Shown piece after piece: positions 45,340 to 56,785 of a DNA stretch of 64,000 bases (position 1 is the first letter of the stretch; every line of letters begins with the position of its first letter). Source of the stretch: Dryas octopetala (taxonomy: Eukaryota; Streptophyta; Magnoliopsida; Rosales; Rosaceae); contig OY992837.1 in the NCBI GenBank assembly GCA_963921425.1, positions 19,050,630 through 19,114,629 on the forward strand, read 5' to 3'. The position numbers and the translations under genes were made by a program. Below the pieces are notes generated by a model. It was not told the origin of the DNA. It saw only the letters and a list, made by a program, of their open reading frames with translations, and did no database searches.

Positions 45340-46686
45340 TGTTGTGAAATAATTGCAAGCGCACAATTCGCACAAGTAATATAATGATAAATCAAGTACC
45401 GTACCCACAAAGATCGTTTAATTAATCCTATTAACTACCAATTATGATTAATCCTAAATTTATCTGAACAGTTGAATTATGAAGATGATTGATTAATTAA
45501 ACTAAAATAGCAAACAAAACAAACAATAAACAAACAATGAGAATCAAATTTATAAAACACTAGGGTTTCCGATTTCACCTTAACCAATCCCACCTAATTC
45601 CTATACTTTTATCAATCCTAATTACTCTCCATGTTGACAATGATTTTCCCTAATTCATTCAATATCCCCTCTCGGTCTCAACCAAAAGTATTCTTAACTA
45701 ACAACCCATTCTCCCTCGAGCAACGAACTTAGAAAACTAAGAACTCATTACGTTCTATGGAAATTAAACCTGCAAGAAAACTACATGAGTCATGTTAGTC
45801 CCTCTCGGGTACTCATTCAAAACATGGTATTTATTACAGGAAGCAATCACCAAACATCTCCGTTTGGATCATCAAATCTATTAAATATTGGCCAGATATT
45901 TAAAATATTAAGAACAGCAACAAATACTCAACATGAAATAGACATAGGAAATTGATATAATCTATAAAAATTAGGTACTCATGGTTAGGCTACATCGTAG
46001 CCCTAGCAAAAGAATTTAGCTCATGACAAATCTAACAAAAACCATCATGAGAGAAGTCATAGATTGAATTCTAGATAAAAGACTTGATGTTGCTCCACGC
46101 CAGCACTTTCAAATTCTTCAAAAAACTCCCAGCAAAAACCCAACCCCCATTCACGATGCCAGCCCCCCTTATATAGTAAAGCCAAAGCCCTCTTTTTTCT
46201 TCCCTTGGAACACGGGTTGCCCAACACAAAAAGGATTCCTTTCCTCATCCGATGGCACATATCCTAATCTTCCTAATTTAGATAGAGTCCCTCACCGACT
46301 AGGAGAGCTTTGGCCTCTCAATTGATATGCAATTGATTTGTTTGGTAAAAAAAACAGAGGAAACACGCACATGGCTTGAGAGTTTAGCTTATCTTCTAAA
46401 ATTGGATGGCCCACAATTCCTTTGGTTAATATTAGGCCACGTGACATCCACACCTTCCTTCCCTTTTTCTATTGTAAGTGAGATGACATTGAGCTTGGGC
46501 CAAAGGCAGCAAAGGTTGCAACATGCCAATTCTTTGGTGTGACTCCCCTTTTTACTCCTTTTAGCTATAACTTGTCCCAAAATGTAAATTCCTTCAAAAC
46601 TCTCACAAAATACATCAAACTAACCAATTTATCATGAAAACAAAGCAAATAAAGATAGATTAGTTATGTAAAATATGAATATATCA
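45340..46686 (-). repeat. Athila-A 5' LTR
   Basis: 1347 bp, on the minus strand from TGATATATTCATATTTTAC to ATTATTTCACAACA. The part 46099-46686 matches 195-782. The base composition shifts near 46110-46180, where a CTATATAAG-like TATA motif on the minus strand (around 46168-46175) could be the promoter. Confidence 0.9.
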
Positions 46687-47927
46687 GAGGTTAATGATTG
46701 ATGATTAGGCAATTATTCTATCAAATGATCTAATTAATTTTGAGGAAGAATTGGTATGATTTGAGGATTTTTATTTATATCCTTGGTATTATTATGGCTT
46801 ATACTGATTATAGAGAGATTGAGAAGTGTTGGTTTAATTGATTTGGAAAAGCTGAGATTTGTTTCTCGAGGTATACGCTGATTCTTGATGTTGGTTTGAG
46901 TGTGTTGATCGGATGGGAATTGTTGTAGGAAAACAAAAACTTAAACCTCGTTCAATGAGGATATATTGATCATTTTACCTCTTTACTCGAAATTCGTATA
47001 TTTAACTTTCCAAATCATGAAATTGGGCGTGTTTTTATACTAGGTCAATAGAGCTTCATCTCTCGATTATTTTAGTGGCAAACAAGTGAGGGGTCGTGAG
47101 TAGGATTCAATTTCGGAAAGGATTCGGCATAGCTCGGAGTAAACTGTGAGTGAATTTTGTTTTATAAATGTTTTATGCAATTTATGATTATTTGTTTAAA
47201 GAAAATTATTTAATTATTGCATGTTAACTTAATTGAGAGATTTAAAAAGCTAGTGCACGTTTATTTATTTGGAAAAGAGGAAAATATTAATGATTTACTA
47301 TTATTGTTTGGAAGCTTAAATTTATGATTAACTATCTTGGTATTTTCGATTAATGATTTGTGAGATGTTTTAGAAATCTGTTAAATTGCATAAGTTTGAA
47401 ATTTTTTTGTTAAATAATTGTTTTGCTATGAGTAAGGAAGTGAGATTTCGTGATCATGGTTGCATTGCATGATTTTCATAAGCAAGATTTATGGAAATGG
47501 TTTTTCGGTAGTATTCTAAGTTGTTTATGATTAAAATTTCTATTTATTTGGAAATGAGTTTGATTGAGCAGTTTTACAAATGGTTTTCAAGGGTTTGGTT
47601 TTAAAGTTTACTTTTGTCCACTCACAGAGATTATTCTCAAGTTTTATTTATTTTACGTTTCCCCCCAGGTTTTAGAGATCACTGAGGTCGGATTGCACCA
47701 CGTCAAGGCATCAGTTTTCCCTACCATTCGTCCATCAACATTGTTGGCACAATGTTTTTGTCTTATTTGTTTTTATGTATGTTGATGTTGTAAAAAAATG
47801 CTATTTAGTTATGCTCTGTTTAAATTTTTGGATTGTAGTGGAGATTAGCGGGCTTAACACCCGGTTGGTGTTGGACTCCACAGAGTCACTCCAGGTTCCA
47901 GGGTGGAGTCTGGGGATGGTCTTGTCA
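46687..47927 (+). mobile_element. 3' part of a gypsy LTR, truncated by Athila-A
   Basis: The end CCAGGGTGGAGTCTGGGGATGG..CTTGTCA mirrors the end of the LTR at 34697-37580, and the upstream segment with a TTCCCCCCAGG motif at 47661 and TGTGAGTGAATTTTG near 47147 also lines up with that LTR. The left end is cut where Athila-A begins, so Athila-A probably inserted into this LTR and the other part lies to the left of the window. Confidence 0.7.
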
Positions 47928-48830
47928 AACAGTCATCTAACTAGAGGCTTAAGATCACAAGTGTGATCTCTCTAAAGCTAGTCCACACCAAGTGGGAGAA
48001 AGAAAGATGAAATTAAAAGGTTGATCTTGGCTACTAGATCATCACCTTTTCATGATATGAATGCAAGGATATGGCTATGGAGATGGGTTCATGAAGACCC
48101 ATCTCTTTCTCTCTAGGTTTCAAGGAGGAAGAGAGAGAAGAGAGAAGATGTGAGAGAGATGAGGCAAGGGGCTGAATCCCTCCTTAGGGTTTTGGCCAAG
48201 CCCTTGTGTTCCCTTATAATGTGATGGCTTGATTAATCCAAGCCATCCAATCTCATCTCTTTTCCATCCTTCAATCTTGTCCATTTATCTTTAATGAACA
48301 AAACTCATATTTGCACTATTGCTCAAAGCTTTCTAATATTGTATGACTTAATCATGTGACTAATAGGTCACCCAAACACTTAATCATGTGATTAACACTT
48401 TAATCAACAAGTTTAGTGTTTGGGTTGAGACTAATGATTAACTAATTAATCATTTATCTTAATTAATAAGAAAACATTAATTATTCTCTAATAATTAATG
48501 ATTTAGCCTAGGGTCAACAAGCTCAAGCTTTGACTTTCCAATCTTACTCTCTACGTATATTAATTAGCTAATTAATCCTACTTAAGAAAAGATTATGTCA
48601 AGTGATTACCCCAAATTAATCACTTGACTTATGGCCATACTAATTGTTCTCATCAATTAGTAACTAAGTCATTAGAGTTTCATGGTCTCCATTAGTATTT
48701 CACAGTTAAGTGAGCTCACACTAGAGCAATACTAGGATGGATAACCCACTAAGAAGTGTCAACTCCTAGTTTTAGGCAATACCAACTATCACGATAGTTG
48801 CTGTTTGGGCCATAAATTGGCATTTACCAT
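47928..48830 (-). mobile_element. LTR-like segment (copia-like, minus orientation), R-U5 half
   Basis: On the minus strand an AT-rich upstream part leads to ATTATAAGGG (48211-48220), then a leader with CTCTCTCACATCTTCTC-type sequence, much like the promoter-leader order of the copia-type LTR at 53270-54830. It may be the rest of the U3 at 52265-53269, separated by later insertions. The exact left border is unclear. Confidence 0.45.
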
Positions 48831-49730
48831 GGCAAGATGATCGGAGAAGAGAATGGGTAAAATAGAGAAGCCGTCCTACATCTTTTAATTGAGTTTTCAG
48901 CAAGGAGGCCTAGGTGAGGAATAAAATCGAACACATGATGTGCGTCATTTTTCTTTGAACTAAGAGAGCTCAAAGGGCCAGCTGCTATGGGGTCCCAAAA
49001 TCACAAGGTTGCAGCCAATACACAGCCAATATGGAAGGTTTAACTCATTCGGTTCCTTGAAGTGCTGGGCATGTGCAAATTGGTTTGAAACTTTGAAAGA
49101 ATGGCCGGGCTGGGAGCATTTGCTTCAGTACAAAAAGAAGAGGAGAATGGACGATGTGCTATGATGATTGGTCAGTTATTTTGGTTGGGCATACTTGAAA
49201 GCAACTTGCATTGTTGTAAAAGAAAATAATAAGGCTAAGTAATTAAGTGAGCATGGGCGGGTAGACTTGAAAGCTTGTGGGCTGTTCCTATGCAAAAGGG
49301 CTGGAAGGTTTCTCTTAAGCCTAGCCATGTCTTGAAATTAAAAGGATGTATATGCAGTTGGGTTGGCAATTGTTGGTGGAACAATTAAGTGAACACGGGC
49401 AGATATATCAATATATGTTTTACTCACTTCAAAAGTTGAGCTCGTTATAAATATATGCAATGCATATATGTACACTAAGGGAAAAGGTGCCAACAAGTGG
49501 CTTGAAATACATAAGCACATATGTATGTATTATATAGAAAGAAGAAAAGGTAATATCTGAAGCTTGTGGAGTACGTGGCATTAACCACATATATGTATAT
49601 ATATAAGTCCAATAAGTGGCATTGAGCATGTATATATATATATATATATAAATAAGTCTAGTAAGTGGCGTTAATTGCATTGAGTGTACATATCTAGTTG
49701 TATGTGCATATATATATATATATATATATA
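48831..49730. other. Unassigned sequence with TA/CATA microsatellites
   Basis: No gene or repeat family recognised. Short TA and CATATA runs at 49590-49650 and 49700-49730. The short frames here contain these runs and are not genes. Confidence 0.5.
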
Positions 49731-50131
49731 CAGGCTCCTTCTGTTGAGGTATACCTCAACTTATTTATGTTGAGGTATGACCTTGTTGGGGCCCACACGA
49801 GTCGTTTTGTGTCGATCCGAACCGTTCAATTTTTACATCTTCATTGATAGATCATCCTTGCAAAAAATTAGTCAAATCCGAAATCATTTGCCTATCTAAC
49901 TTTGATAAAACAAATGGATGGTTTCATCGAAAATATTTGATTCGTTCATTTATTTGATCAAAGTTAGATAGGCAAATGATTTTCGATTTGGCTAATTTTT
50001 TGCAAGGATGATCTATTTATGGAGATGTAAAAATTGAACGGTTCGGATCGACACAAAACGACTCGTGTAGGCCCCAACAGGGTATACCTCAACATAAATA
50101 AGTTGAGGTATACCTCAACAGAAGGAGTCTG
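49731..50131. mobile_element. 401-bp foldback MITE
   Basis: Starts CAGGCTCCTTCTGTTGAGG and ends with its near-exact reverse complement. The two arms, each about 190 bases, pair almost throughout around a short centre near 49930. It lies in a TA microsatellite, so a TA or longer AT duplication cannot be resolved. No coding capacity. Family unknown to me. Confidence 0.88.
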
Positions 50132-51040
50132 TATATATATATATATACATGCAATTGAAAAAATGGCCAGTAAGTGGCATGGCCTTCTATGTATATGCAC
50201 TAATATATATATATAATATATATATTATATATATATAGTTAGATATTTGGCTTAAAAATAAATGTATGTATATTTATATATGCCTAGCCAAGTACATGTT
50301 TTAAAGGCCAAAAAATAGTCTTTACTTTTGAGTGGGCCCGGTCTATTTTGAAAAAGAGACATGAAAGTTGGCCACTCAAAGTCTTTATATTTTGTCCAAT
50401 CTCATTCTTCTTGTTTTGTTCAGTCTCTCTCCTCCCATTTTCTACTAAAATTCCTTTTAGGCTTCTAGGCTACCTCCACCCACAAAATATCCTATGATTG
50501 GTCTGGATTGCTTTTTTCCCATTATTTCCATCCGCCCAACTACTCTATCATTTTTCACACCAAAATACCTTCTACATAGCCTGGGCAACTTTCTTTCCTT
50601 ATTTTTTATGTTTTCATTGCCCAATCTCTTTTCATGATTATTTCACCCAAATATCAACTATGTTGATCGCCCAATCTTGTGAGCATGATGAAAGTGATCA
50701 ATTAAAATCTACCCGAGTTACCCCGCCCTTGGTTTCAAAAGTGTTATTCGCCCACTACATGAGGACGGGAGAAATGGCCTGTATGAGGCCGGGCGAAATT
50801 GACTACATGAGGCCGGGCGAAAATGTCTTGTGAGCGGCTAAAAGGGCCTATTGGAGGCCGGATTTTGGCGATAGATCATAAAAGTGGCCCAACTTGAGTG
50901 AGAAAAGGCCAAAACATTTCATTTATTATTGATGAATAAGAGGCCAAATTTATTATTTTAATAAAAGAAAAGAGTGATTCCGGCCTATTTTGAGACCGGG
51001 TCATCTTTTTCTTTCGTTTTTTAAAGAGCAACGACCTTAT
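50132..51040. other. Unassigned sequence with a minisatellite-like patch
   Basis: A TA run at 50196-50238, then unique-looking sequence. Around 50755-50865 a short unit of the type ATGAGG(A/C)CGGG(A/C)GAAA is repeated about four times with drift. No gene seen; the 111-codon frame at 50498-50833 has no recognisable domain. Confidence 0.5.
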
Positions 51041-52264
51041 AATTTTTCTAGCATTTTGGGTTGGGATTTTATTGATTTTATCAAGAGCCTATCTAGCCCG
51101 AAAAAGTCTAAAGCTCATGGATGGAAATTTCTTAGCCAATAATCCCAAGTTGCATAAGGATTTCCCATCCATCAAGAAGTTCTACTTAAGCTAGAATTTC
51201 GTCCAAGGGAGAGCCCGAATCCAAGTTAAAGACAGACTTTCCTTAAAGAAATTAAATGCAAGATCAATCAAAATTCTACCAAGGGAAGAATTCGGAAAGT
51301 CTTGGAGACCAAGAGTCTTGAATGAATCAAGAAGCCAAGACATCCAAGTAAAGAGTCCAAGTTTGGAAAGGATTCCGATCAGTCATCAATGCTCAAGATC
51401 ATATGGTTATCAAGGAAGAATCTGGTCGAATCCTAAATTCAAGAGAGTTTAAATCTCATCCGTACAAGGAGTCTAGAGGGAATTCCAGGCCAAGTAATAG
51501 CCCATTGCTATGCCAACCCTTATATTTAGACGCATTCAGAAGAGAAAAAAGGATACACATTCAAGACACAACAATCAACTCACAAACTTTCAAGCTCTCA
51601 AGAAACTCTCAAAGTTCTTTTGCATCGATTTTACTTAGTTGCTACCATTCGAAGTGCTTTTAGGTTTTCAAGAATTCTAGTTCACTAGGTTTGTAGCTCT
51701 GCCATCATCCTTACCAAAGGCTTGTGGTATCGATTTAGTTTTGTTCTTTACATTTCATGCAACTTTGTTTGTCCTTACTTCAACTTCAATACAATTTTTC
51801 TTTCATTCGCCCTCAATCTAATGCTTGCTATTTTCATTGTTTTTTTGAATCTTGAAGTTAACTTGGTTTGTCAAGATCGTATTGAGTTTCATTATATTTT
51901 TGTTATCCATAGTTTTTTTTTTTTTTTTGCTTGGGCACTTGCACCACTTTATGCACGAGTTCGATCACATAATTCTAAGGAGGCCAACTATTGGGTCGGA
52001 TTCCGATTCCGACTAGGCCTTTAAGAGCCTTGTCCTCGAGGCTAGAAAAGAACCTAGGCCAAGAGTGGTTCCTAGCTTAGTCGATCAATCGCTTGATAAG
52101 AATCAATTTAGGCGCAGTTACTCAACCCAATCACTATCACATTCCGATCGAGCCAAAACTTGGCTTGACAGTGACACGTCCCGCACTTACACGAAAACGG
52201 ACCAAAGTGTTGCTTTTGGCTAACCTTGGCTAAAAACGAGTGAACAGTTGCGATCAATAAAAAA
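51041..52264 (+). mobile_element. LTR/leader-like remnant
   Basis: Contains a promoter-leader-like order (a TTATATTTAG motif near 51520, then a leader rich in CTCAAGAAACTCTC) and an end with GACACGTCCCGCACTTACACG near 52171. The region 55790-56620 has the same order of segments with clear but patchy similarity. Borders and family are not fixed; probably an old gypsy LTR plus leader. Confidence 0.45.
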
Positions 52265-53269
52265 ACATATTGATCCTTGGTATCATCCTTTCCTTTTGGT
52301 CTCCCACATACTTGTATGTGTGTGACCTTTTAGGTTCTTATTCGATTCGGTAGTAGGATCATAATTAATTTAGAATCGCTTTCTAATTAACTGTTCTTTA
52401 GACTCTAGAGACCACATTGACACCTAGCCACAGTTTGCGGCCCCCAAACCAAATAGAATTTAGTCTCGAACCTATTCAGTTATGATTACAATATAGTATA
52501 ATCAGTGATTTTGCGATTATATCCTGGGTATGAAGCTAGCTAGTGTCAAAAGTCATTACAAGATATAATCATATGTGTGACTCTAATGCTCTGGCCAGAG
52601 ACCTTGCGAGTCTTTCTATCCTGGGACATCTCCTTCTTTATGAAAGGTGACAGATTCCATGTTGCACACTCACATGCCATCATATGTGTGTCAATGCACC
52701 CAACGTACACATGTAATCCATGCCTAATTGCGTTGGTCCATTTTGTGCAGTCAAAGTACACTGAGCACACACATAAGACATCGGTGGTGTCTCAAGTCTG
52801 AGGATTTATCAGTATCTATCATAACCACAGAGTTCTTATTTGACATGCTGTAAAGCTCCATATAGGATTCTCTGTTCGGTCAGTTTAGTGGACGTGTCTC
52901 CAAACACGCACCCACATACCCGCTCTAGTGTCCCTACACTGTGGAATGAGATTCACTAACCCGAAGTGAGTAAGCGTATGTGCTAGTCTTGACTTATTGG
53001 ATTGTTAATGTCCATTTAACATTCCCTTCATCGACTAGGAACGTTTAGGAATCTAAGCATCCGATAACATGAATCTCAATGGCCTCCAAGCTCGTCACGT
53101 CTCTTCCCTTAGACTTCCATGGACACATTCATTCACTCACACAATGATCCTAGAGTTCTAGTGTAGTGAATAATGCATATGCCCGGATCAGTATGAAATT
53201 CACATTGATCGAAATATCCCTTGAGTCACTTCAACCAATTACCACTAGTTTTAGGGCATATTTCCAACA
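52265..53269 (-). mobile_element. Copia-type LTR, U3 part, minus orientation
   Basis: On the minus strand it starts TGTTGGAAATATGCCCTAAA, a common start of plant copia LTRs, at 53269. Over about 700 bases it is a diverged inverted copy of the following LTR (for example 52560-52800 against 53510-53760). The downstream part is missing or displaced near 52265. Confidence 0.7.
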
Positions 53270-54830
53270 ATTAATTTAGATATTAACATTCCAACCTAGA
53301 AGAAGAATAGCACATGTTGATGCTTTTCTCATTAGAAGAGTTAGCGAGTCTCGAGCCTCGAGCCACAGTGAAGAGTCATTGGAGCAGACATGTGGGTGTG
53401 TGCTAGTAGATAAGTACACTAAACAAAGAAACATAGAGAACTTGCATGGAGTGTTTATGACGTGTCAAACAAGTTCCTCTAGGATTATAACAGGTATGAA
53501 ATAGTCTTTAGACCTAAGGCACCATCAATGTCTTGTGTGTGGCGTCAATGTACTTTGATTGCATGAAATGGACCGACATAATTGGGCATATGTTACATGC
53601 GTACGTTGGGTGCTGTGGCACACACATAATCGAAGGCATATGAGTGCACAACATAAAATCTCTCACCTTCCATGTATAAACAAAGGAATGTCCAAGGGAG
53701 TGTTGACTCGTAAAGTCTTTGGCCAAAGCATTAAAGTCGTGAATATTGACTATACGCTATAAGCAGTGGGATTGACACTCAAATCGTGCCCATAATTATA
53801 GTCAATGGACATGAGATGAGAGAAGGACCGAATCATATCGTATGCATAATCGAATAGGTTCACACACCACCATTCGTCTTAATTTGGGTAGCCATGATGC
53901 ATAGCTAAGTGCCAATCATGAGCTTATAGAATCCAGAGAATTAATACGGGGTTTTATTAATTCTAATTATTGGGAAAGGTTAAAAGGGTTTCACTTGGTT
54001 TAAATTTCATGGCCAAATTAAGAGGAACCTATGTGGTCTCATATGCACCTATAGATGAATGATGGAAATGACACATGTGGAATGAGAGAATAAATTAGAG
54101 AATTTATTCTAGAGATTCACTATTTAAATTAGTGACCTATGGTTGAGAATTAATCTGATTAATTTCTCATAAGGTAATGGGTTGTCACATGTGTCGCATA
54201 TTTAATATGTGACACATACCTTAGGACTTTGACTAGTCAAAGACATGGGGTCACAAACATAATTTTAAATAGTTGGTGGGTTAAAAGAAAAAATGACAAA
54301 AGGACAAGATATCCAATAGACAAGGATGAGCCACTTTAATCTAAGGACCATAAGAAAAGATGAGGAGATATAAAAGAGAGCTTTCAGGGTTCAAACCCTA
54401 ACTTTCTCATTGTGCATGTGCCGCACCTCATTCACACTCTCATGTCTCTCATTTTCTCTCTTGTGTTCTCTATCCACTCCATAGAGATCAAAGGGAGATT
54501 TAGCAACCCTTCTCTATATCCATTCCTCCCATCATCTCATCTGGTGTACGTGTTAACCTCTAGAGATTTCATAGATTTAAACTTGGGTGTGTTTGATCAA
54601 CTCAAGGTGGAGGAGGATAGGCTTTGGTGGTTCACTTGGCAAGGACTACAAGCTAGAGCAAGAGGTATATGTTCTATGCCTATCTTGTTTCAAAGTTTTG
54701 ATTTGCCATATTTATATTTATAAACCCATATGATCTTGGATGTTAAAGCTAGGATTTTGTTTGTCTTCCATATATTGCCATGTTCTAAAATAGTTTTAGA
54801 ATGCCATGCTAGTATCCTAGTTTCCCTTCA
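53270..54830 (+). mobile_element. Copia-type LTR, plus orientation, probably solo
   Basis: U3 similar in inverse orientation to 52265-53269, a TATA box at 54369 (TATAAAAG), a leader with CTCATTTTCTCTCTTGTG, and an end ATCCTAGTTTCCCTTCA at 54830. No primer site follows, so it looks like a solo LTR whose first bases were lost at the join with its neighbour. Confidence 0.7.
54369..54376 (+). promoter_or_regulatory. TATA box of the copia-type LTR
   Basis: TATAAAAG about 45 bases before a leader segment rich in CTCTC, in the place expected for the LTR promoter. Confidence 0.5.
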
Positions 54831-54953
54831 AAAATTGTCACGTTTTATGATTTGTGGACCAAATTGAGAATTAGGGCAAAGTTCGTGGACAATTTTTTTT
54901 GAACCCTTAATTTGTTGACATCCTATCGATCTATTGTACTACTTTTAATTCAT

Positions 54954-55719
54954 GAGTGGCACTATTCCCACCCCTCATTCATATTTTCCCATCCACCATA
55001 TTTTCACACCCCCACAAACTATTTTTAAAAGAAATTAATCTATTCTTCCCACCCCCATCATTCCCAAACTACCCATATGCCTTCCTTCTCCTTCATCTTC
55101 GCTTTCCCTTTCCCCAATCCTAACCCTAGAAAATATATGCATGTATAAACTCCAGTTCACCTCTTTAAAAGAAAAATATTTTCTCTTCATGATATTAAGT
55201 TTGTCGATCATAGAGAAATTCAAGGAAACAAGTATATCCCAATTTTTCAACTGATCTTCAAAACCATAATAAATTAATAATAAAAATCATTTGATCCTTT
55301 TGGGGTTTGTTCTGATTTTCTGCATTTCACATTACAAATTTCCACTACTCTTTATCTATGTTCACATTTCACAAATGTCAAAATCTTCAACAAATAATCT
55401 TGTCAAAAGTTAATTGGTATGCAATTGGTGTAGTAGTTTGAAATTCATCTCAATTAAACTGGAAGGCCGGATCTACATTTCAATACTCTTAGAGCTTGTG
55501 TTTCACTTGTAGATTTGGAGCACCCCCAAATGAATTGCAACTGAAGGTGTAGCGGTGGGTGGCCATGGCAGCCTTACAGTCTCTTTGTTTTTTCTTTTTC
55601 AAGTATGTCCTTTTAGGTAATTTTATAAAATAAAAAAACAAAAACAAAAAAATTTAATTAAAAAATGGTTTAGAAAGAGGTGGGGAAATAGTATTGGTGG
55701 GTGGGAATAACACTGCTCC
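54954..55719. mobile_element. 766-bp terminal-inverted-repeat element
   Basis: Ends GAGTGGCACTATTCCCACCC and, inverted, GGAGCAGTGTTATTCCCACC; about 40 bases pair with some mismatches. It is flanked by the 7-bp duplication AATTCAT (54947-54953, 55720-55726). No transposase. The duplication size leaves hAT-like or Mutator-like origin open. Confidence 0.75.
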
Positions 55720-55789
55720 AATTCATTTATCAGCAAGATGTTGCTAGTATTCCTGACCTTTGAAATTCACAGATAAAAAACAAGATAAG

Positions 55790-56620
55790 AGATAATACTA
55801 CATCAAATATGCTACTACTATATTGTTTGTACCAAACCTACCATTGAGCCAAGAAGTTGGTCAAAAGCTCAAAAAGTTTGAAGAGAAGCCTAAAGATCAT
55901 GAATGTGGCCCAAGCCCCTTGGATCTATCCAAGGTTTCAGAGGAAAAAAGACTTGGGCGTTAAGGAAAGACAAACCTAGTCCAACTCGAGGAGGGTTTTC
56001 TAGACTTGACCTGACTTATATCACTATATAAATAGAGGATGCAGGAAACCAAGAAGCTCTCAACAATTTTCAACAATCAAACCTCAAATTCAACAAGACT
56101 CAAAAGTTCTCAAGCAGTTCTTCAATCATTCAAGCTTTCACCAATTTGCTCTTTGTTTTTAGCTCTATTAGGGTTTTCCAAATTCCTTAGGAGCGATTTG
56201 TTTTTGTTTATTCCATGAGAGATTTATTTTCTTTTATTTATTGTTAGAACAATCATTGTTACCCAAGTTCAAGATTATCAGATTACTTATTCATTTTTCA
56301 TCAAAGTTCATTGTTTGACTTTCAACCCAATTACTTTTGAGCCTATTATTCGTACTTTTGATTTCACTAATACTGTAACAAAGACTTACGATTAGTAAAG
56401 TCCTTAAGAAACAAGGCAAGAAGAACTTGGGCTGGGATTGTTTCTTTCTTGGCCGTGCAATTGTTTGATTTAGAAGTTAGATTATGGCGGAAGACATAAC
56501 CTTTATTAATTCTAAGCCTTTTTTTTCGGCCATGTAGTGGCACGCCCAAAATCTAAAACGAGAACGCAAGTGTTGCTTAAATTATTGGCTAAATTTGGCC
56601 GTGATTTCTGAGGGTAACAT
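55790..56620 (+). mobile_element. LTR-like remnant downstream of the host gene
   Basis: Contains TATATAAATAG (56025-56035), a leader with repeated CTCAACAA/TTCTCAAGCAG segments (56060-56140), and GTGGCACGCCCAAAATC near 56537, the order of an LTR promoter, leader and post-LTR segment. Similar in layout to 51041-52264. Borders uncertain. It points toward the 3' end of the HNH gene on the opposite strand. Confidence 0.45.
56025..56035 (+). promoter_or_regulatory. TATA box in LTR remnant
   Basis: TATATAAATAG followed about 30 bases on by a leader-like segment. A transcript from here would run into the HNH gene in antisense. Confidence 0.45.
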
Positions 56621-56785
56621 ATACACTAATATTTTACAATTCTTAAGGCAAATAAAGAAAAAGTTAAGTGCTTACACCAACAATGGAATGCATAAGGTGC
56701 TTTTAGGAGACTTCAGCACCTTGAATGAGCGTATATCTATTATGTACGAAGCACAGAAATGTACAACTTCAACAAGCCATGAATG

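Larger units (their letters stand above)
195..46686 (-). mobile_element. Athila-A: Athila-like Ty3/gypsy retrotransposon, interrupted by nested insertions
   Basis: An old LTR retrotransposon on the minus strand. The order on that strand is 5' LTR (46686-45340), tRNA-Asp-type primer site, gag, protease, RT, RNase H, integrase, 3' untranslated region, polypurine tract, partial 3' LTR (782-195). Two foreign blocks with exact target duplications interrupt it: element C (1858-17400) and the hAT (21789-43197). Without them the element is roughly 9.6 kb as far as seen. The gag and integrase sequences and the TGGCGCCGTTGCC primer site are typical of the Athila lineage. All coding parts contain stops or frameshifts, so it is defective. 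The far part of the 3' LTR and the left target duplication are outside the window. Confidence 0.9.

Noticed and set aside
54412..54723. 103-codon plus-strand frame starting in a leader
   Set aside because: It lies in the leader and U5 of a copia-type LTR with no primer site or gag behind it, and has no domain.
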